Origin: an uncultured Roseburia sp.
Lineage (GTDB): Bacteria; Bacillota; Clostridia; Lachnospirales; Lachnospiraceae
DNA: 64,000 bases
Assembly (NCBI GenBank): GCA_900542495.1
Contig: UQNW01000009.1
Coordinates: forward strand, 1-64,000
Reading direction: 5' to 3'
Shown here: piece by piece, positions 26,089 to 34,156 of the stretch
Position numbering within the stretch: position 1 is the stretch's first letter
Layout: each line of letters opens with the position of its first letter
The notes under the pieces: generated by a model
Database searches by the model: none
What the model was told of the DNA's origin: nothing
The model's input: only the letters and a program-made list of their open reading frames with translations
Position numbers and translations under genes: made by a program

Positions 26089-28146
26089 TTATAAATTCAA
26101 TTTGTTTCTCTGATCTGCCAGAAATAGTTCGAGATAATCTTTCAGATTTTTATGGTCTTCCTGCGAAAGATCCGGATCATTGCCAAGGATATCAGCAACT
26201 TCCTCACTCGCCCGCTGCATGATATATGCATCCTGATAAATGTCCGCAAGTGCAAACTGCATCTCTCCGGACTGTCGGATACCGAAGAAATCACCCGGTC
26301 CGCGCAGCTTCAAATCTTCACTTGCAATCTTGAATCCGTCATTCGATTTGTTTAAAATATCAAGACGCTTTTGTGATTCTTTGGAATCACTGCAGTTTAC
26401 CATGATACAATAAGATTGCGCATCTCCACGTCCGACACGCCCGCGAAGCTGGTGAAGCTGTGCAAGACCAAAATGTTCCGCATTTTCGATCATCATAACC
26501 GTTGCATTTGGAACATTCACCCCAACCTCTACAACTGTAGTTGATACCAGCACCTGTATCTCATTCGCTGCAAACCGCTCCATAACATCATTTTTCTGGG
26601 CCGGTTTCATCTGACCATGCAAAAGTCCGATTTCAATCGTATCCGGCAGTTCCTCTTTCAAACGCTTCGCATAGTCTGTGACATTCTCTGCCTCCATATT
26701 CTCGCTCTCTTCCACCAACGGACAGATCACATATGCCTGATGTCCGGCAGCCACTTCCTTTTCGATAAACTGATATGCTTTCGGGCGATACCTTGTGTCT
26801 ACCACACAGTTTTTGATTGGCAGACGCTTTGCAGGCACCTCATCCACCACCGAAATATCCAGATCACCATATAAAATAATAGCAAGCGTCCGTGGAATCG
26901 GTGTCGCACTCATGACGAGAATATGCGGCTTTGTTCCTTTTTCTGAAAAGGTTTCACGCTGCTTTACCCCGAACCTGTGCTGCTCGTCCGTAATGACGAG
27001 TGCAAGATTCTGATAGATCACTTTTTCTTGTATCAGCGCATGTGTCCCGATGATCAGCGCATCCGGGTGATCTAAGATCTCCTGATATGCCAGTTTTTTC
27101 TGTTTTGCAGTCATGGAACCCGTGATAAGAATCATAGGAAAATCCAGTCCGAATATCTCACACATGCTCTGAAATGATTCGTAATGCTGTCTTGCAAGCA
27201 CCTCCGTTGGTGCCATAATTGCAGACTGACAGCCATTATGCGCAGTGTCCGCCATCGCCAAAAACGCGATGATCGTCTTTCCGGAACCGACATCTCCCTG
27301 AATCAGACGCTGCATAACGTAGTCACTCCGCATGTCCGCCCGGACCTCTGACAATGCCCGCAATTGGGCATTTGTGAGCTTATACGGCAGTTTTTCGATC
27401 AACTGCTCCACAAAATCATCCGACCGGAACGAAAACTGATTTTTCTCTTTTTCTTTTTTTTCTTTCTGATATTGCAGGTTTAAGATAAATAAAAAGAGTT
27501 CGTCAAACACAAGCCGTTTTCTTGCCTCAATCAACGTTTCCATATTGTCTGGAAAATGGATCTGCTTGATCGCATAATTATACTCACAGAGCTGATGTTT
27601 TTCCCTTAACTCAGTCGGCAGATAGTCACGGAATAAATACTCTTCCTCTAACACCGCACGCTCTGCCTTTAACACAAGCTGATTCGACAATCCTTTTGGC
27701 AGACTGTAAACCGGAAGCAGCAGATGTTCCATAGCTTCGTATTTTTCCGGTGTATAGATTGCCGGCTGTTCCATGCAAAACCTTCCGTTCTTATGCTGCA
27801 CTTTTCCATAAAAAACATAGCTTTGCCCCGGATGAAGGCTGTTTTTTATATAAGGAAGCCGGAACCAGACAAGTTCTAAACGCTTTCCGATTCCGGCAAT
27901 TGAAGTTACCGTGATCTGCATGCTGCGCACTCTTTTCACAACCGGCGTCTGCCGGATCTGTCCGAGTACCGCTGCAGTCTCTCCCTCCACGACTTCCTCT
28001 GGATGTTTGATTTCCGGGAACTGGATATAAGTTCTCGGAAAATAGGAAATTAAGTCGCGGACTGTCTCAATATTAATTTTTCGAAAGAGATCAGCCGTTT
28101 TATCTCCGATCCCTTTTATCTCTTTAATAGAAGAATCCAGTCTCAT
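26089..28146 (-). CDS. recG: ATP-dependent DNA helicase RecG
   Basis: The 685-residue protein has the RecG order. An N-terminal wedge domain (SIKEIKGIGDKTADLFRKINI, YFPRTYIQFP) precedes helicase motifs I GDVGSGKT, Ia APTEVLARQHYESF, II DEQHRFGVKQR (DEQH box), III VMSATPIPRTLA, and VI QLRGRVGRGDAQSYC. The C-terminal piece LRGPGDFFGIRQSG is also diagnostic. RecG remodels stalled forks and branched DNA. The length is usual. It follows fakA by 10 nt in the common Firmicutes order asp23-fakA-recG. Confidence 0.97.
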   Translation of the reverse strand: MRLDSSIKEIKGIGDKTADLFRKINIETVRDLISYFPRTYIQFPEIKHPEEVVEGETAAVLGQIRQTPVVKRVRSMQITVTSIAGIGKRLELVWFRLPYIKNSLHPGQSYVFYGKVQHKNGRFCMEQPAIYTPEKYEAMEHLLLPVYSLPKGLSNQLVLKAERAVLEEEYLFRDYLPTELREKHQLCEYNYAIKQIHFPDNMETLIEARKRLVFDELFLFILNLQYQKEKKEKEKNQFSFRSDDFVEQLIEKLPYKLTNAQLRALSEVRADMRSDYVMQRLIQGDVGSGKTIIAFLAMADTAHNGCQSAIMAPTEVLARQHYESFQSMCEIFGLDFPMILITGSMTAKQKKLAYQEILDHPDALIIGTHALIQEKVIYQNLALVITDEQHRFGVKQRETFSEKGTKPHILVMSATPIPRTLAIILYGDLDISVVDEVPAKRLPIKNCVVDTRYRPKAYQFIEKEVAAGHQAYVICPLVEESENMEAENVTDYAKRLKEELPDTIEIGLLHGQMKPAQKNDVMERFAANEIQVLVSTTVVEVGVNVPNATVMMIENAEHFGLAQLHQLRGRVGRGDAQSYCIMVNCSDSKESQKRLDILNKSNDGFKIASEDLKLRGPGDFFGIRQSGEMQFALADIYQDAYIMQRASEEVADILGNDPDLSQEDHKNLKDYLELFLADQRNKLNL

Positions 28147-28156
28147 ACAACAAATA

Positions 28157-29872
28157 TTATTCTACAGAAATCACGTAGTAGTAAATTGGCTGTCCACCGA
28201 AGTGTACTTCCACTTCTACATCCGGATATTCCTCTTCCACTTTCTCTGCAATTTCATTCGCAGAATCTTCGTTCATGTCTTCGCCATAATAAATACTTAA
28301 AATAGCAGAATCTTCGTCGATCATCTCGCCGATCATCTCAAGAACCGTTTTCTCTATATCTGTACCAACAGAGAGAATTCCCTTATCGCCGATTCCCATG
28401 TAGTCGTCCTGCTTGATCTCTTTATCATCGATCACGGTATCACGAACTGCGTAAGTCACCTGACCTGTTTTGACAAGCTGGATTTCCTCGCTCATGCGCT
28501 CTGCATTGTCTTCCGGTGTGCTGTCCGGGATATAGTTGACAAGAGCTGTGATGCCCTGCGGAATTGTCTTTGTTGGGATCACAATAACGTTCTTATCTTC
28601 TGTCAGGGAAGCAGCCTGATTTGCTGCCATAATAATGTTCTTATTATTCGGAAGAATGAAGATATTCTTTGCATTCACTTTTTCAATTGCATTCAGCATA
28701 TCTTCTGTGCTTGGGTTCATGGTCTGTCCGCCCTCGATGATGTAATCTACACCAAGACCGCGGAAAATCTCATTGATTCCCTCTCCGATGCTTACGGAGA
28801 TAAAGCCCATTTCCTTTTCCTCTGCTGGAACTGCAGCTTCATTCTCTTCTGCTGCTTTGATCTCATTCTCAGCATTGGCAGTACTCTGCATCTCTTTTTC
28901 CTTCATTGCAGAAATCTTCTCATCACGCTCTAAACGCATGTTCTCAATGATGATCGTTGTAAGGCTTCCGTAAGTAAGTCCTTTCTGCATTGCCATACCT
29001 GGATCATTGGTATGTACATGTACTTTCACGATCTCATCATCCGCAACTACAACGATCGAATCACCGATAGACTCTAAGTAGCTCTTAAACTCTGTCTCCT
29101 GATTCTCTGTAAAAGGATGCTCTAACATAATTAAAAACTGTGTGCAGTAAGTAAATGTAATCTCCTGCTCTGCCTGTGCATCAATATAAGAATTAGAAGA
29201 AGTACCCTGACTGCTGCTTCCTGTAGAAGCTGTCTCGATCGTATAATCAACTTCTTTTCCCATAAGAGCATCAAATGCTCCCTTTAACACCTGCATAAGT
29301 CCCTGTCCGCCGGAATCCACAACACCAGCCTGTTTTAAAACAGGAAGCATATCCGGTGTCTTGCTTAATACATGGTCACCTTCTTTTAAAATCTCCTCAC
29401 AGAAATAAGCAAGATCATCCGTCTCCTCACCTAACTCAGCCGCTTTATCAGACATTCCCTTTGCGACTGTAAGAATGGTTCCCTCCTTCGGCTTCATAAC
29501 TGCCTTGTATGCAGTCTCAGTTGCCTTCTGGAAAGCATCTGAAATAATCTGTACATTCAGTTCATCATATTCTGCGATCACTTTTGTAAATCCACGGAAT
29601 AACTGGGATAAGATAACACCTGAGTTACCTCTTGCTCCACGTAATGATCCGGAAGAAATTGCTTTTGCCAATGAAGCCATCGTTGGATTCTCGATCGCTG
29701 CAACTTCTTTTGCCGCTGACATGATCGTCATTGACATATTCGTTCCCGTGTCTCCGTCCGGAACTGGAAATACGTTCAGTTCATTGATCCATTCCTTCTT
29801 AGCCTCTAAGTTGTTAGCTCCTGCCAAAAACATTTTGGCAAAAAGTTCAGCATTTATTGTAGTGACTTCCAC
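28157..29872 (-). CDS. fakA: Fatty acid kinase subunit A (DAK/YloV family)
   Basis: This protein has a DhaL/Dak2-like kinase N-domain (LNVFPVPDGDTGTNMSMTI, SLRGARGNSGVILSQLFRGF, SGGQGLMQVLKGAFDALMG) and a C-terminal EDD-like half (IFILPNNKNIIMAANQAASL, PTKTIPQGITALVNY). That is the layout of FakA, which phosphorylates fatty acids held by a FakB partner. I start at GTG 29872 because TAAGGAGG lies 8 nt upstream; the open frame before it includes that RBS and the end of asp23. No FakB (DegV-like) gene is nearby. 571 residues, near the family length. Confidence 0.88.
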   Translation of the reverse strand: MEVTTINAELFAKMFLAGANNLEAKKEWINELNVFPVPDGDTGTNMSMTIMSAAKEVAAIENPTMASLAKAISSGSLRGARGNSGVILSQLFRGFTKVIAEYDELNVQIISDAFQKATETAYKAVMKPKEGTILTVAKGMSDKAAELGEETDDLAYFCEEILKEGDHVLSKTPDMLPVLKQAGVVDSGGQGLMQVLKGAFDALMGKEVDYTIETASTGSSSQGTSSNSYIDAQAEQEITFTYCTQFLIMLEHPFTENQETEFKSYLESIGDSIVVVADDEIVKVHVHTNDPGMAMQKGLTYGSLTTIIIENMRLERDEKISAMKEKEMQSTANAENEIKAAEENEAAVPAEEKEMGFISVSIGEGINEIFRGLGVDYIIEGGQTMNPSTEDMLNAIEKVNAKNIFILPNNKNIIMAANQAASLTEDKNVIVIPTKTIPQGITALVNYIPDSTPEDNAERMSEEIQLVKTGQVTYAVRDTVIDDKEIKQDDYMGIGDKGILSVGTDIEKTVLEMIGEMIDEDSAILSIYYGEDMNEDSANEIAEKVEEEYPDVEVEVHFGGQPIYYYVISVE

Positions 29873-29885
29873 TTTTAAATCCTCC

Positions 29886-30251
29886 TTAATCAATTACACG
29901 TACGCCTTCAACGTAAATGTTAATCTTCTCAATTTCCATTCCAGTGAACTCTTCCACCTTATATCTGACTGTCTCGATCAGATTGTCTGTCACGGTACTG
30001 ATGCTCACACCGTAAGAAACGATCACATGAAAATCGATTGTAATTTTATTTTCTTCATTCACAGACACGTTAATACCATGTGTCAGGTAATCTTTCTTCA
30101 ATAACTTTACAAGTCCGTCTTTCATATTGACAGCAGCCATGCCCACGATTCCGAAACACTCTACTGCAACAGAACCTGCATACAATGCAATTACTTCTGG
30201 GTCTATTGTAACCTTACCTAATTTGGTTTCCATCTGTCCATTCATACTCAT
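29886..30251 (-). CDS. Asp23/Gls24-family envelope stress protein
   Basis: This 121-residue protein has GKVTIDPEVIALYAGSVAVECFGIVGMAAVNMKDG, INVSVNEENKITIDFHVIVSYGVSI and VNIYVEGVRV, the standard Asp23/Gls24 (YloU-like) pattern. Members are small cytoplasmic or membrane-associated proteins linked to envelope homeostasis. Its stop at 29886 sits just before the fakA RBS, so the two are coupled. It is transcribed away from rpmB. Confidence 0.9.
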   Translation of the reverse strand: MSMNGQMETKLGKVTIDPEVIALYAGSVAVECFGIVGMAAVNMKDGLVKLLKKDYLTHGINVSVNEENKITIDFHVIVSYGVSISTVTDNLIETVRYKVEEFTGMEIEKINIYVEGVRVID

Positions 30252-30336
30252 TAACCATGCCTTTCTTTATTTTTGTAAGAAAGCATCTGGCAAACCCGTC
30301 TTCTCTCTCACACATAATAACGCTAGTTTAGTGTCT

Positions 30337-30342
30337 ATTATA
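30337..30342 (-). promoter_or_regulatory. Probable -10 box for asp23-fakA-recG
   Basis: TATAAT on the minus strand lies about 85 bp before the asp23 start. No good -35 is seen at 17 nt, so the call rests on the -10 only. Confidence 0.45.
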
Positions 30343-30404
30343 ACCGCTTTTCCCGAAAATTCCTAGCCATAATTTACATTTTTTATATTTTTTTTAATTT
30401 TTAC

Positions 30405-30433
30405 TTGCAATATCCGTTTTTATCTGATAGAAT
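30405..30433 (+). promoter_or_regulatory. Promoter of rpmB
   Basis: TTGCAA (30405-30410) and TAGAAT (30428-30433) are 17 nt apart, about 60 bp before the rpmB start. Confidence 0.7.
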
Positions 30434-30496
30434 AAATCATGTTGTGAGCCTGTTCATACATATAGGCTTAGAAAGATGCGAGGAGGTGCAAAGCAA

Positions 30497-30682
30497 ATGG
30501 CAAATTGTGCAGTTTGTGGAAAAGGCAATCATTACGGAATTAAAGTAAGCCATTCACATAGAAGATCAAATAGAGTTTGGAAATCAAACATCAAACGTGT
30601 TAGCTGCAAAGTTAACGGAACACCTAGAAAATTATATGTATGTGCTTCCTGTTTGAGATCCGGAAAAGTTGAGAGAGCTTAG
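30497..30682 (+). CDS. rpmB: 50S ribosomal protein L28
   Basis: The 61-residue protein begins MANCAVCGKGNHYGIKVSHSHRRSN and has CASCLRSGKV near the end. The two CxxC pairs make it the zinc-binding (C+) form of bL28. The start at 30497 is set by AGGAGGTG at 30481. A tight terminator follows. Divergent placement from asp23-fakA-recG is usual in Firmicutes. Confidence 0.97.
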   Translation: MANCAVCGKGNHYGIKVSHSHRRSNRVWKSNIKRVSCKVNGTPRKLYVCASCLRSGKVERA

Positions 30683-30693
30683 TCTTGAAACGT

Positions 30694-30721
30694 AGAGAAC
30701 TGCATTGCAGTTCTCTTTTTT
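30694..30721 (+). terminator. Rho-independent terminator of rpmB
   Basis: AGAGAACTGC, loop ATT, GCAGTTCTCT then TTTTTT: a perfect 10-bp stem with a U-tract. Confidence 0.93.
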
Positions 30722-30852
30722 ATTGCATAGGAAGAAGTTTCCTATGCAACAAAAACACTCCGCGAGGATGCGACTAATGCACATAAGAATGATGCAAGCT
30801 AAAGCTTGTGCGCATCAGCGCGCAAAGAGTTGCAAAGCAACTCTTTATTCTC
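30722..30852. repeat. Cluster of stem-loops between rpmB and a small membrane-protein gene
   Basis: Three hairpins stand in a row. TTGCATAGGA...TCCTATGCAA is near 30723-30750. A CAAGCTAAAGCTTG palindrome and a GCGCATCAGCGCGC region are near 30798-30824. AAAGAGTTGC...GCAACTCTTT is near 30825-30844. None has a clear U-tract on the plus strand. They may form a repeated intergenic element or a complex terminator for the minus-strand gene at 30856. Confidence 0.45.
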
Positions 30853-30855
30853 ATC

Positions 30856-30996
30856 CTAACAACAGCAAAACAGATAGTATCCAAGCAGGATACAGCCAAT
30901 CATAATTAAAATCCCACAGAAATCGCCAGGGATCAGAAACATCGCAAGCATTCCAAGCCCGAAAAAGAATAACGCAAAGCCTATGATATGTTTCAT
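30856..30996 (-). CDS. Small hydrophobic membrane protein (46 residues)
   Basis: An unlisted short frame encodes MKHIIGFALFFFGLGMLAMF, then IPGDFCG, then ILIMIGCILLGYYLFCCC. This is two membrane spans joined by a short loop with a glycine and proline turn. The pattern of two spans ending in GY-LFC resembles small conserved Lachnospiraceae proteins I have seen, but I cannot name it. The RBS is weak (GGTG). The terminator of the ABC gene (31006-31042) lies just upstream, so it would need its own promoter or readthrough. Cysteines cluster at the very C-terminus. Confidence 0.55.
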   Translation of the reverse strand: MKHIIGFALFFFGLGMLAMFLIPGDFCGILIMIGCILLGYYLFCCC

Positions 30997-31005
30997 ACGG
31001 ACACC

Positions 31006-31042
31006 AAAAAAGACATATATCACTATTAATATATGCCTTTTT
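31006..31042 (-). terminator. Terminator of the RiPP operon
   Basis: On the minus strand AAAAAGGCATATAT, a short loop, ATATATGTCTTTTTT forms a stem with a U-tract 17 nt past the ABC transporter stop. Confidence 0.8.
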
Positions 31043-31058
31043 GTATACTCATATCCTA

Positions 31059-32621
31059 CTACTTTTGTATTAATTTTTTATTTTCAATATATATTACACT
31101 GTCTGCCACCTCATCCAATTCATCACTATGCATGACAACCAATATTGTTTTTTCTCCTTTCAATTTCCGAATGTATGCCACCACATTCTCCTGTGTTTTC
31201 TTATCCAGATTTGACAAAGGTTCATCTAAAAAAAGAATCGGGCTATTCAAGCCAAAAACTCGTAACAGCGCAAGTTTTTGCTGCTGTCCGTAACTTAAAT
31301 TCACAGGATTGCTTAAAATTTCCTTATCCGAAAAATCTACCTGTAATAAATGCATAAGTTCTTTATCAATAGGAATCTCATACATGTTTTTCATAAAATC
31401 TCCATCAACTGTAAAGATTGGATAGGTTAAAAATGCTGCCTCATCCATTTCATCGGTAAGTATGAACCCACCTCGTGAAAAAGATAATTTAACGTTTCCA
31501 AACAGTAAATTCAAAAACATACTTTTTCCGCTTCCATTTTCTCCCTTTATTACATATAACCCACCCTTTTTTATTTTGAGTTTATCAATATGAAACAGAA
31601 AATCTGTTTTTTCCTTTCCTTTATAGAAATCATACTTTTCTGTGAAAAAAAGATTTTCTGTATTTGTCATATATTTTTTTGTTTCTTTCGGAATCTTTGC
31701 ATCATCTGATAATTTATCAATACGTGCCACATGTACCATATTTGCCCTGTATCTCATCAAAATAGCACATGCTGTAGTAATTGGATCAGAGAAATACGCC
31801 ATATATTGATACATCATCAGAAATTCTCCAATCGAAATCTGTTGATTCAAAACTAAATTTCCTCCTATAAACAAAAACACCACTAAACACACCTGATCCA
31901 ATATATTGGGAGCCTGTCGGCATAAACATTCTAAAAAACGATACCTTAAAACATGTTTTTCATACGGAACAATATTTTGTTTATATTCATCTGCAAAGAA
32001 TTTTTCTCTATGTAACGCATTGATTCCAATTTTATTTTCGATAATATTTCGAATACCATTTAAATATCTATCCTGCTTTACCATAACATTTTTTTGCATA
32101 TCAAATAGCGGTTTCGAAATATTAAGGGAAACAATTATTAAAACGATTCCATATACGATAAAAAAAATGCCCAGATAAATATTGGTCATAAAAACTACTG
32201 CAAGGATTCCACACACGTAAATAAAACAACTAATTAAATTCAGATGTATTTCTTCATATAAATCTCCATAAGCAGCACAACTGTTTGAACACACATTATA
32301 ATAATATCCTTTGTCCTCATCTGCATATACAGACTGATTCATATTTAATATGTCTTTTGCCGCCTTTATCTGCAATCTAAATGTATTTTTTATTCCAATC
32401 TTAATCGGGTTGTATGTAATAAAGTAAAACTTCATTATCATCAGCAGACTTGTAACTCCGAACGTAATCATAAACCATGGCAGTATCTTTTCTTTATTAT
32501 TCGCCATTAGAATATCATCTATAAGGTAACTCAGCAATTTGGGAATTAACAATGTCAAAAAAGATGTCAGTGTCATCATCAGAATTTGCAGCGGATATTT
32601 TTCTAATTCTTTTGTTTTCAT
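31059..32621 (-). CDS. ABC exporter (fused membrane and ATPase domains), RiPP operon
   Basis: A 520-residue half-transporter. Residues 1 to about 290 hold about five or six hydrophobic spans (ILMMTLTSFLTLLIPKLLSYLID, CFIYVCGILAVVFM, IFFIVYGIVLIIVSL, VCLVVFLFIGGNLVL). The ATPase shows Walker A GENGSGKSM, signature LSYGQQQKLALLR, Walker B ILFLDEPLSNLD and H-loop VMHSDE. No C39 peptidase domain is present, so any leader cleavage needs another protease. It probably works as a homodimer to export the modified peptide of the operon (inference). RBS AAGGAG precedes the ATG. It is shorter than usual for exporters of this class, with a compact ATPase. Confidence 0.85.
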   Translation of the reverse strand: MKTKELEKYPLQILMMTLTSFLTLLIPKLLSYLIDDILMANNKEKILPWFMITFGVTSLLMIMKFYFITYNPIKIGIKNTFRLQIKAAKDILNMNQSVYADEDKGYYYNVCSNSCAAYGDLYEEIHLNLISCFIYVCGILAVVFMTNIYLGIFFIVYGIVLIIVSLNISKPLFDMQKNVMVKQDRYLNGIRNIIENKIGINALHREKFFADEYKQNIVPYEKHVLRYRFLECLCRQAPNILDQVCLVVFLFIGGNLVLNQQISIGEFLMMYQYMAYFSDPITTACAILMRYRANMVHVARIDKLSDDAKIPKETKKYMTNTENLFFTEKYDFYKGKEKTDFLFHIDKLKIKKGGLYVIKGENGSGKSMFLNLLFGNVKLSFSRGGFILTDEMDEAAFLTYPIFTVDGDFMKNMYEIPIDKELMHLLQVDFSDKEILSNPVNLSYGQQQKLALLRVFGLNSPILFLDEPLSNLDKKTQENVVAYIRKLKGEKTILVVMHSDELDEVADSVIYIENKKLIQK

Positions 32622-32654
32622 TTTTCACAGGCTCCTTAAGCTTTCTGGATTTAT

Positions 32655-33839
32655 TTAAGAAATATGTTTAATATAAGAAATCAAAATATTCTTTAATTCA
32701 TATTTTTCATATGTACATGCCCCAGCTCTCAAATTGTATTGTATTATGCACCCACCCAAACATAATGGTAATATATTGCATTTTTTGCATTCTTTGCGAA
32801 CAGAAAACATTTTTTTATTTTCAATATCGACATCAAAAAAATATTTTTTCTCTTGATCCATAGAGCCACTGCAAAAAGTACAGTAACCTTCTGGACTAAT
32901 TGCATATGCATTTCCATATGGAAATTTGCATGGTGTACTTCTAGGAACTGGCAGTTCGAATTTTCCTTTTTGTTCAGACCATAATAATTTTATTTGATAT
33001 GCCACTTCTGCATACTCTTGTACAGAAAGCATTTCAAATGAATCATCTTGATGATATTTAATTGTACGATTTGGATTAATTTCAATTCTTTCATTACCAA
33101 ACTTCTCAAATATATATTTATGTAATGCTATGATTTCATCTTTATTTTCTTTGCAAATATTAGTCCGAAGCAAAACTTTTGCTTGTGAGAAATTCATTAT
33201 ATTCTCAATAAGTTCAATCTCCTCTTTAAAATGGAAATGGTCGGACACTCTAAGTCTATCATGTGTTTTTTCAAGTCCGTCAAACGTAAGCTGTATTGAC
33301 GAAAACTTTACTTTTTGTAATAATTCTTTACTTAACATTGAACCATTAGTAGTTAAAAATGCCTTATACACAATTCCAATTTTATCTGTAATCTTTTTAA
33401 TATTTTCATCCAAATAAATTAAAACAGGTATATTTAACAACGGTTCTCCACCAAAATAATGAATATTAATCCCCTCAAATATGTTATCATTTAAAATTCT
33501 GTCAATCTTTTCTATAATCATGTTTGCAACTTCTGTAGTCATCAATTTTTCATTTTTATTCTGATAACAATATACACATGAGAAATTACAATAATTAGTT
33601 AGTGCAATTGTAAGTTCTAACTCTTTCTGTCTCTTTTGAATATTATGATTTATTTCTCTTTCAAGCAATGCAATCTCATCTTCATTATCATCAACCCAAA
33701 ATCGGTTTACTCTTAAATATTCTCTTTCTTCTTCCGTAAATATGTCATTGTTTATTTGTATTAAACCGTTGTTATTAGTATTAAAAATGTATTTTTGATT
33801 TTCATATTCAAATCTATAATTAAAAAGAGATTCTTTCAT
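32655..33839 (-). CDS. Radical SAM/SPASM peptide maturase
   Basis: From the ATG at 33839 the protein is 394 residues. It starts MKESLFNYRFEYENQKYIFN, like other SPASM maturases. The radical SAM cluster is TNYCNFSCVYCYQ (C84, C88, C91), followed by FGGEPLLNI. The C-terminal SPASM region is Cys-rich: TPCKF, YCTFCSG, ECKKCNILPLCLGGC and GACTY, enough for auxiliary 4Fe-4S clusters. GGGAG lies upstream of this start. The farther ATG at 33917 lies inside the precursor gene and has no RBS. It is predicted to install a carbon-based crosslink (for example thioether or C-C) in the adjacent 26-residue peptide; which one is unknown. Confidence 0.85.
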   Translation of the reverse strand: MKESLFNYRFEYENQKYIFNTNNNGLIQINNDIFTEEEREYLRVNRFWVDDNEDEIALLEREINHNIQKRQKELELTIALTNYCNFSCVYCYQNKNEKLMTTEVANMIIEKIDRILNDNIFEGINIHYFGGEPLLNIPVLIYLDENIKKITDKIGIVYKAFLTTNGSMLSKELLQKVKFSSIQLTFDGLEKTHDRLRVSDHFHFKEEIELIENIMNFSQAKVLLRTNICKENKDEIIALHKYIFEKFGNERIEINPNRTIKYHQDDSFEMLSVQEYAEVAYQIKLLWSEQKGKFELPVPRSTPCKFPYGNAYAISPEGYCTFCSGSMDQEKKYFFDVDIENKKMFSVRKECKKCNILPLCLGGCIIQYNLRAGACTYEKYELKNILISYIKHIS

Positions 33840-33864
33840 TTTTTCTATTGCTCCCAAAATTTTT

Positions 33865-33892
33865 AAGGGATTCCAATATATTAGAATCCCTT
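33865..33892 (-). terminator. Terminator-like hairpin between precursor and maturase (attenuator)
   Basis: AAGGGATTC ... GAATCCCTT is a perfect 9-bp stem that can extend to 12 bp with a TATA loop. On the minus strand it is followed by AAAAATTTT, a weak U-tract. It sits in the 61-nt gap after the precursor stop, so part of transcription would stop there and the precursor mRNA would exceed the maturase mRNA. That arrangement is common in RiPP operons. Confidence 0.65.
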
Positions 33893-33900
33893 CTTTTTTA

Positions 33901-33981
33901 TTAAAACTGTACACCATTGCAACACAGATCTATATGTTTTGAATCAGGTTTTTCTTTGATGACCTCATTTAAAATCTTCAT
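33901..33981 (-). CDS. Candidate RiPP precursor peptide (26 residues, C-terminal DLCCNGVQF)
   Basis: This short frame begins MKILNEVIKEK and ends HIDLCCNGVQF, with adjacent cysteines at residues 20 and 21. A very strong RBS, AAAGGAGG, lies about 7-8 nt before the ATG. It is the first gene of the operon with the radical SAM/SPASM maturase and exporter. The charged N-terminal part (about residues 1-15) would be the leader and the last ~11 residues the core (inference). A hairpin follows the stop. I do not recognise the peptide family. It is unusually short even for the tiny radical-SAM peptides known from streptococci. The maturase gene's nominal longer frame overlaps its last codons. Confidence 0.75.
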   Translation of the reverse strand: MKILNEVIKEKPDSKHIDLCCNGVQF

Positions 33982-34002
33982 TCTGCTACCTCCTTTTTTA
34001 TT

Positions 34003-34016
34003 TGTTAAGCTTAACA
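34003..34016. promoter_or_regulatory. Palindrome at the predicted RiPP transcription start
   Basis: TGTTAAGCTTAACA is a perfect 14-bp palindrome located at the expected 5' end of the RiPP mRNA, between the -10 and the precursor RBS. It could be a repressor site or an mRNA 5' hairpin. Confidence 0.4.
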
Positions 34017-34023
34017 TGTGATT

Positions 34024-34052
34024 ATTATATCTATGTATATATCAAAAAAACA
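34024..34052 (-). promoter_or_regulatory. Candidate RiPP operon promoter
   Basis: On the minus strand a perfect TATAAT (34024-34029) has only a poor -35 (TGTTTT, 34047-34052) at 17 nt. A strong -10 with a weak -35 touching an upstream inverted repeat is the pattern of an activator-dependent promoter. Confidence 0.55.
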
Positions 34053-34091
34053 CGTCAGAATTGGAAAAAATATATTTTCCAATTCTGACGT
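34052..34091. promoter_or_regulatory. 17-bp perfect inverted repeat in the divergent RiPP/peptide region
   Basis: ACGTCAGAATTGGAAAA, 6 nt, then its exact complement. T-runs flank it on both strands (AGTTTTTTTTAA on plus, GTTTTTTTGA on minus), so it can also act as a bidirectional terminator or attenuator. It abuts the -35 of the RiPP promoter; its centre is about 55 bp upstream of the predicted start. It may be the binding site of the HTH-TPR regulators. Confidence 0.7.
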
Positions 34092-34156
34092 AGTTTTTTT
34101 TAATTATCAGCGTTAATATTAGTAAAAAATTTAATACACAAAGGAGAACATGTTAA

